The notes beneath the pieces are model-generated. The model saw nothing but the letters and a program-made list of their open reading frames with translations, did not search any database and was not told the DNA's origin. The position numbers and the translations under genes are program-made. This document shows positions 8,427 to 17,779 of a DNA stretch of 64,000 nucleotides, one piece after another; the first letter of the stretch is position 1; each line of letters begins with the position of its first letter. Source of the DNA: Bordetella parapertussis (lineage in GTDB: Bacteria; Pseudomonadota; Gammaproteobacteria; Burkholderiales; Burkholderiaceae_D); contig CAMBFZ010000007.1 of NCBI GenBank assembly GCA_945866125.1, forward strand, positions 73,469 through 137,468, written 5' to 3'.

Positions 8427-9725
8427 TTACTTCAAACAGCCCGGTGTAATGCCTTTTTCTTTCGCATACGCGGCAGAGGATTCTTCAGCGAGCTTGCGGA
8501 CCAAGGCCTTATCGCCTGAGATCCAGGTTTTTGACAGGGCCACCCACTGCTTGCCATCCCACTGCTGTACCTTGACCGCGCCGGAGCCTTCATGGTCATC
8601 GCACGAGGTTTTAATCGGTGGAAACATATCAAAGACACCCAGTGCTTTCTGACGCGCGCCATCGATGTTGAGATTTTCCAGACCCCAGCGCATCTGCTCG
8701 CCCGTAATCACTTTGCCTTTGCCATATTTGCCCTGTGCGTTACGGATTGCTTCGACCATCATCACGCCAGCGGCAATGCCGCGCATGTGGAAGGCATTGC
8801 CCACGCGTTCTTTATCAGACAGGTTGCCCTTGCCAGCGCTGTAGACCTTGTTGCGGATTTCATCGAGCACGGGAAAATTGCCCGGTGTGGTGAAGGTCAT
8901 CGTGGTATAGCCTTTGGCGGCATCGCCTGCTGGTTCGGTATCTTCTTCCGAACCCGCCCACCAGACACCGAGAATTTTCTCGCGCGGGAATCCATTACGC
9001 TGTGCTGTCTTCAGGCCCACTGCGCTCATCACCCCGAAGGTCCACATGATCACGTAGTCCGGATTAGCCTGACGAATTTGCAGCCATTGTGATTGCTGCT
9101 CATTGCCGGGTGGCGCCACCGGGATTTTGATCAGCTCAAAGCCATACTTGGCGGCTTCGACTTCGAGCACTGGCAGCGGCTCTTTGCCGTAGGCTGAATC
9201 GTGATATAGATGGACGATTTTTTTGCCCTTGAGTTTATCCATGCCGCCAGATTTTTCGCCCAGATAATGCACCATCGCTGCGGCCTGATTCCAATACGTT
9301 GTCAGCAACGGAAATACATACGGAAAAACTTTGCCGTTAGCGGCGTCGGAGCGGCCGTAACCTAACGTCGTCATCGGGATTTTGTCAGCCGCTACGCGGT
9401 CAAGAATGCCGTAGGCGATGCCGGTTGAAAGTGGCTCGACGATGGTTGCGCCGCCGTTTTTACTTTTCAGGCGCTCGTAGCATTCGACACCACGTGAGGC
9501 GTTGTATTCGGTTTCGCATTCTTCCCAGACCAGCTTGACCCCACTGATGCCACCGTTCATGTTGACCAGATTCATGTAGTCGATCACACCGCCATAAAAG
9601 CCCGAGCCGCCGGCTGCATACGGGCCGACGCGATAGGACAGCATGGGAATAAACTGCTGAGACCACGCAACACTGGCGGCGCTGAGCAATGCTGCGCCGA
9701 GTAAGACAGACTTAAGTAATTTCAT
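8427..9725 (-). CDS. ABC transporter substrate-binding protein, LivK type
   Basis: A 432-residue periplasmic binding protein of the type I (Leu/Ile/Val-like) fold. Residues 1-23 form a signal peptide ending AWSQ. The start ATG 9725 is fixed by a strong AGGAGGAG ribosome site, so the upstream extension in this frame is rejected. The body has the family pattern of ligand pocket strands (SYRVGPYAAGG, LYHDSAYGKE, VIMWTFGVMSA). It is encoded between the permease and the LivF-type ATPase. The ligase genes at both ends of the operon suggest an aromatic or fatty acid ligand rather than an amino acid (inference). Confidence 0.88.
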   Translation of the reverse strand: MKLLKSVLLGAALLSAASVAWSQQFIPMLSYRVGPYAAGGSGFYGGVIDYMNLVNMNGGISGVKLVWEECETEYNASRGVECYERLKSKNGGATIVEPLSTGIAYGILDRVAADKIPMTTLGYGRSDAANGKVFPYVFPLLTTYWNQAAAMVHYLGEKSGGMDKLKGKKIVHLYHDSAYGKEPLPVLEVEAAKYGFELIKIPVAPPGNEQQSQWLQIRQANPDYVIMWTFGVMSAVGLKTAQRNGFPREKILGVWWAGSEEDTEPAGDAAKGYTTMTFTTPGNFPVLDEIRNKVYSAGKGNLSDKERVGNAFHMRGIAAGVMMVEAIRNAQGKYGKGKVITGEQMRWGLENLNIDGARQKALGVFDMFPPIKTSCDDHEGSGAVKVQQWDGKQWVALSKTWISGDKALVRKLAEESSAAYAKEKGITPGCLK

Positions 9726-9754
9726 ATGCTCCTCCTGTTTGACCAAATAAACGA

Positions 9755-10813
9755 TTAATGCGGGAATGGCCAGAGCCGTAGTTTTTCTTTGGCGATCTGC
9801 CACAGCCTTGCCAATCCATGCGGCTCGACGATCAGAAAGAAAATAATCAGCGCGCCGAATACCATCAATTCCAAATTCGAGGCCACATGTGTAGGCATCG
9901 CCATCGCATGCGCCAAAATATTCAGCACCACCGGCAAGAGCACGATAAAAGCCGCGCCTAAAAAAGACCCCATGATGGAGCCCAGCCCACCAATGATCAC
10001 CATGAATAAAATCCGGAACGACAAATCAAGACTGTAGGCTTCTGGTTCCACTGTGCCCAGATACGCATACGCATACAGAGCACCGGCCACGCCGCAATAA
10101 AAAGAGCTGACAGCGAACGCTAAGAGCTTCGTACGCATGAGTCGAATGCCAATAACTTCGGCGGCCACATCCATGTCGCGCACAGCCATCCAGGAGCGGC
10201 CCACATTGGAGCGCACCATGTTTTTTGCCAGCAGCGCCATGACGCTCACAATCGCCAGCACCAGACAATATTTTGCTGCCGGGGACTCGAACTGGTAGCC
10301 CAGTATCTGCATCTTCTGCGCTGTGATCACACCCGAAGAGCTGTAGTTGGTGAACCACTGCACCTTGGTCAGAGCCCACACCACAAAAAACTGCGTTGCC
10401 AAGGTAGAGGCGGCCAGATAAAAGCCGCGAATGCGCAGCGAAGGCAGGCCAAATGCGATGCCGACCATGGCTGCACACAAGCCGCCAAGAATAAACGCTA
10501 GCAGCAAAGGAAGACCCGGCACCCGCAACACAAAGTTATAGGACGCAAATGCACCCACGGCCATAAAGGCCGCTGACCCCAGAGACAACTGACCCGCGTA
10601 ACCAGTGAGGATGTTGAGCCCTAGCGCGGCCAGTGAAAAAATCAGAAACGGGATCAGAATCGCCGAGAAAAAATAATTCGATGCCACCTGCGGCACGACG
10701 ATAAAGGCCGTTATCAATAACAAGGCAATGCCGATCCGATCTTGCCGGATGGGGAACAGTTGGCCATCGGCCGGATAGCTTGATTTGAATTGTCCTGCTT
10801 CGCGGTAAAACAT
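9755..10813 (-). CDS. ABC transporter permease, LivM type
   Basis: A 352-residue inner-membrane permease with 8-10 hydrophobic helices and the LivM hallmark LGLNILTGYAGQLSLGSAAFMAVGA. ATG 10813 follows AAGGATCACT; the frame is open a further 216 bp upstream into the previous gene, but that extension has no membrane-protein character and is rejected. Forms the translocation channel with the LivH-type permease encoded just upstream. Confidence 0.9.
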   Translation of the reverse strand: MFYREAGQFKSSYPADGQLFPIRQDRIGIALLLITAFIVVPQVASNYFFSAILIPFLIFSLAALGLNILTGYAGQLSLGSAAFMAVGAFASYNFVLRVPGLPLLLAFILGGLCAAMVGIAFGLPSLRIRGFYLAASTLATQFFVVWALTKVQWFTNYSSSGVITAQKMQILGYQFESPAAKYCLVLAIVSVMALLAKNMVRSNVGRSWMAVRDMDVAAEVIGIRLMRTKLLAFAVSSFYCGVAGALYAYAYLGTVEPEAYSLDLSFRILFMVIIGGLGSIMGSFLGAAFIVLLPVVLNILAHAMAMPTHVASNLELMVFGALIIFFLIVEPHGLARLWQIAKEKLRLWPFPH

Positions 10814-10835
10814 AGTGATCCTTAAATGCCAGACA

Positions 10836-11738
10836 TCAAATACGCCGAATAATTTTTTCGCCGAACAGGCCTTCAGGCCGCACGAGCAAAAACAAGAGCG
10901 CAAACACATACGGGAACCAGCCCTCGATACCGCCCCCGACAAAGGGCCCGAGATAGACTTCGGCGAGTTTTTCGGAAGACCCAATAATGAGGCCGCCGAT
11001 AATGGCGCCCGGCACCGAAGTGAAGCCACCGAGAATGAGCACCGGCAGCGCCTTCAAGGCCACGAAGGTGAGCGAGAACTGCACGCCATTGCGCGAACCC
11101 CACAACAGACCGGCCACCATCGCAACGAAGCCTGCGACCGCCCAGACGATGGCCCAAATCTGCTGCAGCGGAATACCCACGGCAAGTGCGGCCTGATGAT
11201 CGTCAGCCACGGCGCGTAGTGCGCGGCCGATTTTGGTTTTTGAAAAAAACAGTGCCAGACACGTGACGAGCAGCGCGCAGATACAAGCAGCGACGACATC
11301 GAATTTGGAGACCATGATGTTGAAATTGGTCAGCAAGCTCTCGATCGGCACATCTTCAATGCCCAGATCAAGACGTTGTACTTGCGAGCCCCACAGCAGC
11401 TGCGCCATGCCTTCAATAAAAAACGTCAGGCCGATGGTGGCCATGAAAAGCGAAATCTCAGGCTGGTTCACCAGCGGGCGCAGCACGATACGCTCAATGG
11501 CGATGCCCAAGACAGCCATGACGGCGATGGTGGCGAAGATGGCCAGCCATAACGGCCAGCCCCATTGGTTGACGAGCGAGACGCAGGTGAGCGCCGCAAA
11601 AAAAACCATCGCGCCTTGGGCGAAGTTAAATACACCCGAGGCTTTGTAGATCAGTACAAAGCCTAAGGCGACCAGCGCGTACATGACGCCGGAGAGTAGG
11701 CCGCCGATTAAGACTTCAAAGAAAAAATTGATGTTCAT
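10836..11738 (-). CDS. ABC transporter permease, LivH type
   Basis: A 300-residue inner-membrane protein with about eight transmembrane helices and the LivH pattern MYALVALGFVLIYKASGVFNFAQGAM at its N-terminus (only partly quoted families share this). The EAA-like loop is seen in RALRAVADDHQAALAVGI. It is followed 22 bp later by the LivM-type permease. Part of the same importer. Confidence 0.9.
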   Translation of the reverse strand: MNINFFFEVLIGGLLSGVMYALVALGFVLIYKASGVFNFAQGAMVFFAALTCVSLVNQWGWPLWLAIFATIAVMAVLGIAIERIVLRPLVNQPEISLFMATIGLTFFIEGMAQLLWGSQVQRLDLGIEDVPIESLLTNFNIMVSKFDVVAACICALLVTCLALFFSKTKIGRALRAVADDHQAALAVGIPLQQIWAIVWAVAGFVAMVAGLLWGSRNGVQFSLTFVALKALPVLILGGFTSVPGAIIGGLIIGSSEKLAEVYLGPFVGGGIEGWFPYVFALLFLLVRPEGLFGEKIIRRI

Positions 11739-11805
11739 GCTGGCGCTTTCTGATTGCTAAATATCGCTGCGGTGCTGCATCGTTTGGCCTTGCTGCGGAC
11801 ACCAC

Positions 11806-12618
11806 TTAATGCGCCACACCCAGATACGCGTTAATCACATCCTGGTTGCTACGCACCGCCTCTGGCGTGCCATCGCCGATTTTTTTGCCATAGTCCAGCA
11901 CCACCACACGGTCCGAGATGTCCATCACCACGCCCATGTCGTGTTCAATCAAAACAATGGTGGTACCAAACTGTCCGTTTACATCCAAAATGAAGCGGCA
12001 CATGTCCTGCTTTTCTTCGACGTTCATACCGGCCATGGGCTCATCGAGCAGCAAAATTTGCGGTTCGGCCGCGAGGGCGCGCCCGAGTTCGACGCGCTTT
12101 TGCAAACCATACGGCAGTCGTCCCACCGGCGTCTTGCGAATAGGCTGAATCTCCAGAAAATCAATAATTTCTTCGACCTTGACCCGATGCGCAATTTCTT
12201 CGGCGCGCGCCGGTCCCAGATGCAACGCCTGCAATAGAAAATTACTGTGCATTTTCAAATTGCGACCGGTCATGATGTTGTCGAGCACGCTCATGCCTTT
12301 GAACAGCGCAATGTTTTGAAAGGTGCGCGCAATACCGCTTTTGGCCGCGGCATAGGTATTCATATCTTTCAAATGCTGGCCGCGATAAATGATCTCGCCC
12401 TGCTGCGGCCGGTACACGCCATTGATCACATTGAGCATGGAACTCTTGCCCGCGCCGTTGGGGCCGATGATGGCGCGAATCTCGTGCTCGCGCACATCGA
12501 AAGAAATATCAGTGAGTGCCTTGACGCCGCCAAAGGCAAGCGAGATATGGCGCAGATCCAGAATGACGTCGCCGATCTTGCGATCGTCTTTGGTAGGGGT
12601 GTCGTTGATCGTGTTCAT
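11806..12618 (-). CDS. ABC transporter ATP-binding protein, LivG type
   Basis: A 270-residue ATPase. Walker A GPNGAGKSS, Walker B ILLLDEPMAGMN and the C-terminal LivG-type extension (YGKKIGDGTPEAV...NAYLG) are visible. The signature motif is degenerate (GRLPYGLQKR), which is usual for LivG. The start overlaps the stop of the acyl-CoA synthetase gene by ATGA, tying uptake and activation together in one transcript. Works with the LivF-type ATPase at 7488-8339. Confidence 0.9.
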   Translation of the reverse strand: MNTINDTPTKDDRKIGDVILDLRHISLAFGGVKALTDISFDVREHEIRAIIGPNGAGKSSMLNVINGVYRPQQGEIIYRGQHLKDMNTYAAAKSGIARTFQNIALFKGMSVLDNIMTGRNLKMHSNFLLQALHLGPARAEEIAHRVKVEEIIDFLEIQPIRKTPVGRLPYGLQKRVELGRALAAEPQILLLDEPMAGMNVEEKQDMCRFILDVNGQFGTTIVLIEHDMGVVMDISDRVVVLDYGKKIGDGTPEAVRSNQDVINAYLGVAH

Positions 12619-14573
12619 GCTGCCTGCTTTGTCGCGCTGAAGCTGGTTGCGTCACGGATGACGAGGTCAGCGCTCACGATGCCCTGGCGACCGTCTTCAA
12701 ACTTGACCTGTGTCTCGATAAACTGATGGCTGCGTCCTGCGTACAGCGCATCAATAAGTACTGCGTATTTTTCGGCAATGAAGCCGCGTCTTACTTTGCG
12801 TGTGCGGGTCAATTCATCGTCATCCGGATCGAGCTCTTTGTGCAGCACCAGAAAGCGATGAATCTGCGAGCCTGCCAGTAAGGTATCGTGCGCCAGGTCG
12901 GCATTGACCTTCTCGACGCAGTCAGCCACCAGATCCAACACGGCCGGCTGGCCGGCCAGATCCGCGTAGCCACTGTAGGCAATATTGCGGCGCTCGGCCC
13001 AGTTGCCCACGGCTTCCATATCGATGCAGACGAAGGCGTTGCAGGTGCTGCGGCCATCGCCGAAGGCAACCGCTTCTTTGATAAAAGGGAAAAACTTTAA
13101 TTTGTTTTCGATGTATTTCGGCGCAAACAAACTGCCGTCCGCCATTTTGCCGACGTCTTTGGCGCGGTCGATAATTTTCAGGTGGCCGTCGCTATCGAAA
13201 AACCCGGCGTCACCCGTATGAAAATATCCTTGCGCATCAATCGCCTCGGCCGTCGCGTCCGGGCGCTTGTAATAACCCTGCATCAATCCGGGTGAACGTA
13301 CCAGCACTTCACCGCTGTCGGCAATGATGACTTCAACGCCCGCCATCGGCCGACCAACCGTGTCGAGCTTGACATCGCCCGAGCGTTGCATGCAGACCGT
13401 CACACAGGTCTCAGTCATGCCGTAGAGTTGTTTGAGATTGATGCCGATTGAACGATAGAAATCAAACAGATCCGGCCCGATCGCTTCGCCGCCTGTGTAC
13501 GCCACGCTAATGCGCGACATGCCGAGCACGTTTTTGAGCGGACCATAAATGACCAGCTCACCGATTGCGTAGAGCAGCCGGTCTGTCAGGCCGACGCTGC
13601 CTTTGCCATCGAGCAGAGCCAGACCCGCGCGGCGCGCCACGCCCATAAAATAATGAAACAGGCGGCGCTTGATCCAGCTCGCGTCTTCGATACGGATCAT
13701 CACTTGCGTGAGAATGTTTTCGTACACACGCGGCGGCCCAAAATAATAGGTGGGGCCGATCTCGCGCAAATCCGTCATCACCGTGGCACCAGATTCCGGG
13801 CAATTGAGGCAAAAGCCAACAATGTGCGAAAGCCCGAATGAATACAGAAAATCACCCACCCAGGCCAGCGGCAGGTAACACAGCAATTCCTGATCCGGGG
13901 TGAGCTGATCAAATTCGGCTAAGGTGCGGCCGGTGGCGATCATCGCGGCGTGGGTGTGGCAGACGCCCTTGGGTTTGCCCGTCGTGCCGGAGGTGTAGAG
14001 GATGACAGCGATGTCGTCGGACGAGCCGGCGGCGATGGCCTCGGCAAAAAACCCCGGATGTTGCGCATCATAGGCGCGACCAAGCGCCTGCACGCTGGCA
14101 AAGGAGCGTACCGCGGACTGGGTGTAATTGCGCATGCCGCGCTCGTCGTCATAGACGATATGGCCAATGCTGGGGACGGTTTCTTTGATCTCGAGCAGCT
14201 TGTCGACCTGCTCCTGATTTTCGACAATCGCAAAATCAATTTCGGCGTTTTCCAACACAAACGCCATGTCGGCGGCCGGCGCATCCTGATACAGCGGCAC
14301 GGCGACGCCACCCAAGGCTTGGGCAGCCGACATGGCCCAATAAAGACGGGGCCGGTTGTCGCCGACTACGGCTAGGTTCATGCCACGCTTAAAACCCAGT
14401 GCCGCCAGGCCGCAGGCCAGCGCGCGAACTTCCTCTGCCACTTGCGACCAGGTTGTGGTTTGCCAGATGCCCAGATATTTTTCACGAAATGCCGGGTGCC
14501 CGGGCCGGGTCTGTGCGTGTTGCATTAACAAGCGCGGAAACGTCTCCGCGCTTGCCTTGTTCGTCTCCACCAT
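12615..14573 (-). CDS. AMP-dependent long-chain acyl-CoA synthetase (FadD15/FAA-like)
   Basis: A 652-residue adenylate-forming ligase. The P-loop YTSGTTGKPKG, the adenylation motif LYGMTET and the motif YFHTGDAGFFDSDGHLKI are present. Its length and the long C-terminal domain match the family often annotated as long-chain fatty-acid CoA ligases associated with Liv transporters. GAGG six bases upstream supports ATG 14573. It is the first gene of a seven-gene minus-strand operon with the transporter and a PaaK-like ligase, and is divergent from a Crp/Fnr-type regulator. It converts a free acid and CoA to acyl-CoA using ATP; the precise acid is unknown. Confidence 0.88.
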   Translation of the reverse strand: MVETNKASAETFPRLLMQHAQTRPGHPAFREKYLGIWQTTTWSQVAEEVRALACGLAALGFKRGMNLAVVGDNRPRLYWAMSAAQALGGVAVPLYQDAPAADMAFVLENAEIDFAIVENQEQVDKLLEIKETVPSIGHIVYDDERGMRNYTQSAVRSFASVQALGRAYDAQHPGFFAEAIAAGSSDDIAVILYTSGTTGKPKGVCHTHAAMIATGRTLAEFDQLTPDQELLCYLPLAWVGDFLYSFGLSHIVGFCLNCPESGATVMTDLREIGPTYYFGPPRVYENILTQVMIRIEDASWIKRRLFHYFMGVARRAGLALLDGKGSVGLTDRLLYAIGELVIYGPLKNVLGMSRISVAYTGGEAIGPDLFDFYRSIGINLKQLYGMTETCVTVCMQRSGDVKLDTVGRPMAGVEVIIADSGEVLVRSPGLMQGYYKRPDATAEAIDAQGYFHTGDAGFFDSDGHLKIIDRAKDVGKMADGSLFAPKYIENKLKFFPFIKEAVAFGDGRSTCNAFVCIDMEAVGNWAERRNIAYSGYADLAGQPAVLDLVADCVEKVNADLAHDTLLAGSQIHRFLVLHKELDPDDDELTRTRKVRRGFIAEKYAVLIDALYAGRSHQFIETQVKFEDGRQGIVSADLVIRDATSFSATKQAA

Positions 14574-14734
14574 CTGCTGCCTCGCTCGTTATTATGTAAA
14601 GTTCCCGCCCGGGCCTGATTCTGCCCGCAAGCGTCGCACTTTTTTGTGCAATCATAACGGCCTTATTTGTTGCCGGGTGTCATTTGCCGGACATTTGCCC
14701 ACATTTCAATATTGCACTGCACCACGCAAAATTC

Positions 14735-15415
14735 ATGTCTCTGATGCGCCCTGTTTTGTCTGCTGCGTTGGCTCAAACTTTATGGGCGCGGTGTTTGTCG
14801 TCTGAGCAACTCGCGCGGGTGACGCAGGAAACCACCGAGCGTTTTATTCAAGCCGGCGCCTATGTGTGTAAAAAAGGCGATCCAGTCGAGCATTGGATGG
14901 GTGTGACCGACGGGCTCTTAAAGATGAGCAGTGTCTCGCCCGAGGGCAAGGCGGTGACGTTCACCGGCATGCTTGCCGGTGGTTGGTTTGGCGAGGGGTC
15001 CTTGCTCAAGACCGAAGTACGCCGTTATGACGTGGTGGCGCTGCGCGACAGTCATGTGGCTTTCATGCCGCGGGCCACGTTTACCTGGCTGCTCGATACC
15101 AGCATTGCCTTCAATCGTTTTTTACTGACGCAGTTAAACGCCCGGCTTGGTTTGTTCATTGCGCTGGTTGAATATGACCGCATGCTGGACACCGATGCGC
15201 GGGTGGCGCGTTGTCTGGCGTCCTTGTTTCATCCTGATTTAAGTCCGGCCAGCAGCCTGCAACTGCAGATTTCGCAAGAAGAAATTGGCTATCTCTGCAG
15301 CACCTCACGACAACGCGCCAATCAAGCATTGCAGGTGCTGGAAAAGGCAAGACTGCTGCAGCTTGATTATGGCGGTCTGACGATTTTGGATCTGGACGGC
15401 TTGCGGCAGTTTTAA
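14735..15415 (+). CDS. Crp/Fnr-family transcriptional regulator
   Basis: A 226-residue regulator with an N-terminal cyclic-nucleotide-binding-type beta-roll (GAYVCKKGDPVEHWMGVTDG, GGWFGEGSLL) and a C-terminal winged helix (ISQEEIGYLCSTSRQRANQALQVL). No cysteine cluster for an FNR-type iron-sulfur centre is seen. ATG 14735 is preferred over an upstream TTG at 14684. It is divergent from the acyl-CoA synthetase/Liv operon with a 161-bp intergenic region, so control of that operon is a reasonable inference. Ligand unknown. Confidence 0.85.
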   Translation: MSLMRPVLSAALAQTLWARCLSSEQLARVTQETTERFIQAGAYVCKKGDPVEHWMGVTDGLLKMSSVSPEGKAVTFTGMLAGGWFGEGSLLKTEVRRYDVVALRDSHVAFMPRATFTWLLDTSIAFNRFLLTQLNARLGLFIALVEYDRMLDTDARVARCLASLFHPDLSPASSLQLQISQEEIGYLCSTSRQRANQALQVLEKARLLQLDYGGLTILDLDGLRQF

Positions 15416-15559
15416 CGGCCCGCATTGCCCGTCTTAGCGTTGCCGCTCTTTCTTTCGCGCACGCGCGCGGAACTGCGCCCACTTCATACGGTCAACTTCT
15501 AGGCAACGCAACCGCGTTGGCTGTGTTGTCGTGCCTTCTGAAAATAAACATCGAGACTC

Positions 15560-17779
15560 ATGCCAATGCGCCTTCTCTGGTTATCGTTGCGCTTGCTGCT
15601 TCCCCTTGCGTTGGTGCTGGGCTCGTTTTCTTTGGTGGCCTTGCCGCTGGTGGATGATTTGACGCAGCGTTGGTTTGTGCGCGATCTTGATAGCCGCTCA
15701 CAGATGTTGGCGTCCACCTTGCAAGCGCCGCTTTTGGTGCTGGTGGCGGCGCAAGATCGTGCCGGCATCACGGGTTTGTTTGATCGCGCGGTGGCGGATG
15801 GCAAACTCAAGGCCATCGCATTTTGTGATGCAAGTGGGCAGTTGCTTTATCACAGCAGCTTGGTTCCGTCGCCACTTCAGTGCAATGGATCGGCAAACGC
15901 TGCGCTGCGCGTGACCGAGAGCGCGCTGGAGCAGAACGGTATACATGTGGGCAAAGTGCTGCTGGCACAAGACACTGGTTTTATTGCAGGCCGCAGCGCG
16001 CAATTTCGCCACTATGTATTGATCATGTTTGCGCTGCTGTTTTTGGTGCTCTCCGTGATGGGCGCCTGGCTGGCGCATTGGAGCTGGCAGGGTTGGATGC
16101 GCGCATTGAAAGCCCTGGTGCGACCCGATCCGGTAGCGCGTGAACAGTGCAGTACGACGCCTCCCGAATTTCGTCCGCTCTTGAGCGATTTGCGCGCGAT
16201 GCTGCATACGATGCAGGGCGAGTCGCGTGGGCCGGAGTCGTCACCGCAGAGCTGGACGGCGCAAAAATTGCGCACGCTCTTGCATGATGAATTAGCCGGC
16301 GACGAAGTGCTGGTGGTGTCGAATCGCGAACCCTATATTCACGAGCGCAGTAAAGACGGGCTTGGCATTGTGGTGCGGCGTCCGGCTAGTGGCTTGGTCA
16401 CTGCCGTGGAACCGGTTATGCGGGCCTGCTCGGGCACCTGGATTGCGCATGGCAGTGGTGAGTCGGATCGGGAGACCGTCGACCGTCATGACCGGCTGCA
16501 GGTGCCGCCGCATCGTCCGGCGTATACCTTGCGCCGGGTGTGGCTCTCGCCCGAGGAAGAAGAAGGCTATTACTACGGATTTTCTAATGAGGGTATGTGG
16601 CCGCTCTGTCATATCGCTCATGTACGACCGGTATTTCGCTCATCCGATTGGGATCAATACGTCGCCGTTAATCAGCGTTTTGCTGACGCCGTTATTGCCG
16701 AGGCACAGTCGGATGATCCGGTGGTGCTGGTGCAGGATTATCACTTCGCGCTGTTGCCGCGCATGGTGAGGGAAAAGCTACCAAAGGCGACCATCATCAT
16801 GTTCTGGCATATCCCATGGCCTAACCCGGAATCATTTGGTATCTGTCCATGGCGCGAAGAAATTCTTGAGGGCTTGCTGGGCAATACGTTGCTTGGATTT
16901 CATACGCCACTGCATTGTAAAAATTTTCTTGAAACCGTCGATCGCTTTCTTGAAACCCGGATCGAATACGAGTCTTCCACGATCTCTTATGGTGGCGCCC
17001 TGACGCGCGTCGAGCCGTATCCGATTTCGATTGCCTGGCCTGAGCCCGAAGGGCAGCCGGATCTGCCGCAGTGCCGGCTTGCTGTACGCGAAGAATTTGG
17101 TTTGCCCGCATCGCACCGGCTGGCGTTAGGCGTGGACCGGCTTGATTACACCAAAGGCATTATTGAGCGCTTTCAGGCGCTGGAGCGTTTGCTCGAATCC
17201 CATCCCGAACTGATTGGCCGCTTTTCTCTTTTGCAGATTGCTGCACCCAGCCGTTCGTCGCTGGAAGAATATCAGCGCCTCGAATCAAGGGTGCGGGTGT
17301 TGGCGCATCAGATTAATCAACGTTTTGCCAATCCGGTAGCGCCGCCTGTTTTGTTACGCGTAGAGCATTTTGATGCAGACCAGTTGGCGCGCATTTATCG
17401 TGCTGCTGATATTTGTGTGGTCACGAGTTTGCATGATGGGATGAATCTGGTTGCCAAGGAATTCATCGCTGCACGCGATGATGAGCTGGGCGTGTTGATT
17501 TTGTCGCAGTTCACGGGTGCTGCACGCCAACTGCACGAAGCGCTGATTATTAATCCGTATCACATTGAGCAAGGTGCACAGGCTTTGTATCGCGCCCTCA
17601 CCATGCCCACACCCGAGCAGCGTGAGCGTATGCGCAGCATGCGTTCTCTGGTGCGCGATTTTAATGTGTATCGCTGGGCGGGGCTGATGCTGCTTGATGC
17701 GGCACGCTTGCGACGGCGCCAGCGTGTCACGGAAAAAATTCAGACGCACAGCAAGCGTTCGCTGCGACGAGTGGTATGA
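15560..17779 (+). CDS. otsA: Trehalose-6-phosphate synthase (GT20) with N-terminal membrane sensor-like region
   Basis: A 739-residue protein. Residues ~5-30 and ~153-178 are transmembrane helices flanking a ~120-residue, probably periplasmic, segment. The GT20 catalytic domain begins near residue 250 with VVSNREPYIHE and contains VQDYHFALLP, FWHIPWPN, GVDRLDYTKGI and DGMNLVAKEF, the UDP-glucose and glucose-6-phosphate binding elements. Classical OtsA is soluble and about 470 residues, so this protein carries ~240 extra N-terminal residues. The stop overlaps the otsB start (ATGA). It makes trehalose-6-phosphate. A glucosylglycerol-phosphate synthase activity cannot be excluded from sequence alone, but the linked OtsB favours trehalose. 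Confidence 0.88.
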   Translation: MPMRLLWLSLRLLLPLALVLGSFSLVALPLVDDLTQRWFVRDLDSRSQMLASTLQAPLLVLVAAQDRAGITGLFDRAVADGKLKAIAFCDASGQLLYHSSLVPSPLQCNGSANAALRVTESALEQNGIHVGKVLLAQDTGFIAGRSAQFRHYVLIMFALLFLVLSVMGAWLAHWSWQGWMRALKALVRPDPVAREQCSTTPPEFRPLLSDLRAMLHTMQGESRGPESSPQSWTAQKLRTLLHDELAGDEVLVVSNREPYIHERSKDGLGIVVRRPASGLVTAVEPVMRACSGTWIAHGSGESDRETVDRHDRLQVPPHRPAYTLRRVWLSPEEEEGYYYGFSNEGMWPLCHIAHVRPVFRSSDWDQYVAVNQRFADAVIAEAQSDDPVVLVQDYHFALLPRMVREKLPKATIIMFWHIPWPNPESFGICPWREEILEGLLGNTLLGFHTPLHCKNFLETVDRFLETRIEYESSTISYGGALTRVEPYPISIAWPEPEGQPDLPQCRLAVREEFGLPASHRLALGVDRLDYTKGIIERFQALERLLESHPELIGRFSLLQIAAPSRSSLEEYQRLESRVRVLAHQINQRFANPVAPPVLLRVEHFDADQLARIYRAADICVVTSLHDGMNLVAKEFIAARDDELGVLILSQFTGAARQLHEALIINPYHIEQGAQALYRALTMPTPEQRERMRSMRSLVRDFNVYRWAGLMLLDAARLRRRQRVTEKIQTHSKRSLRRVV

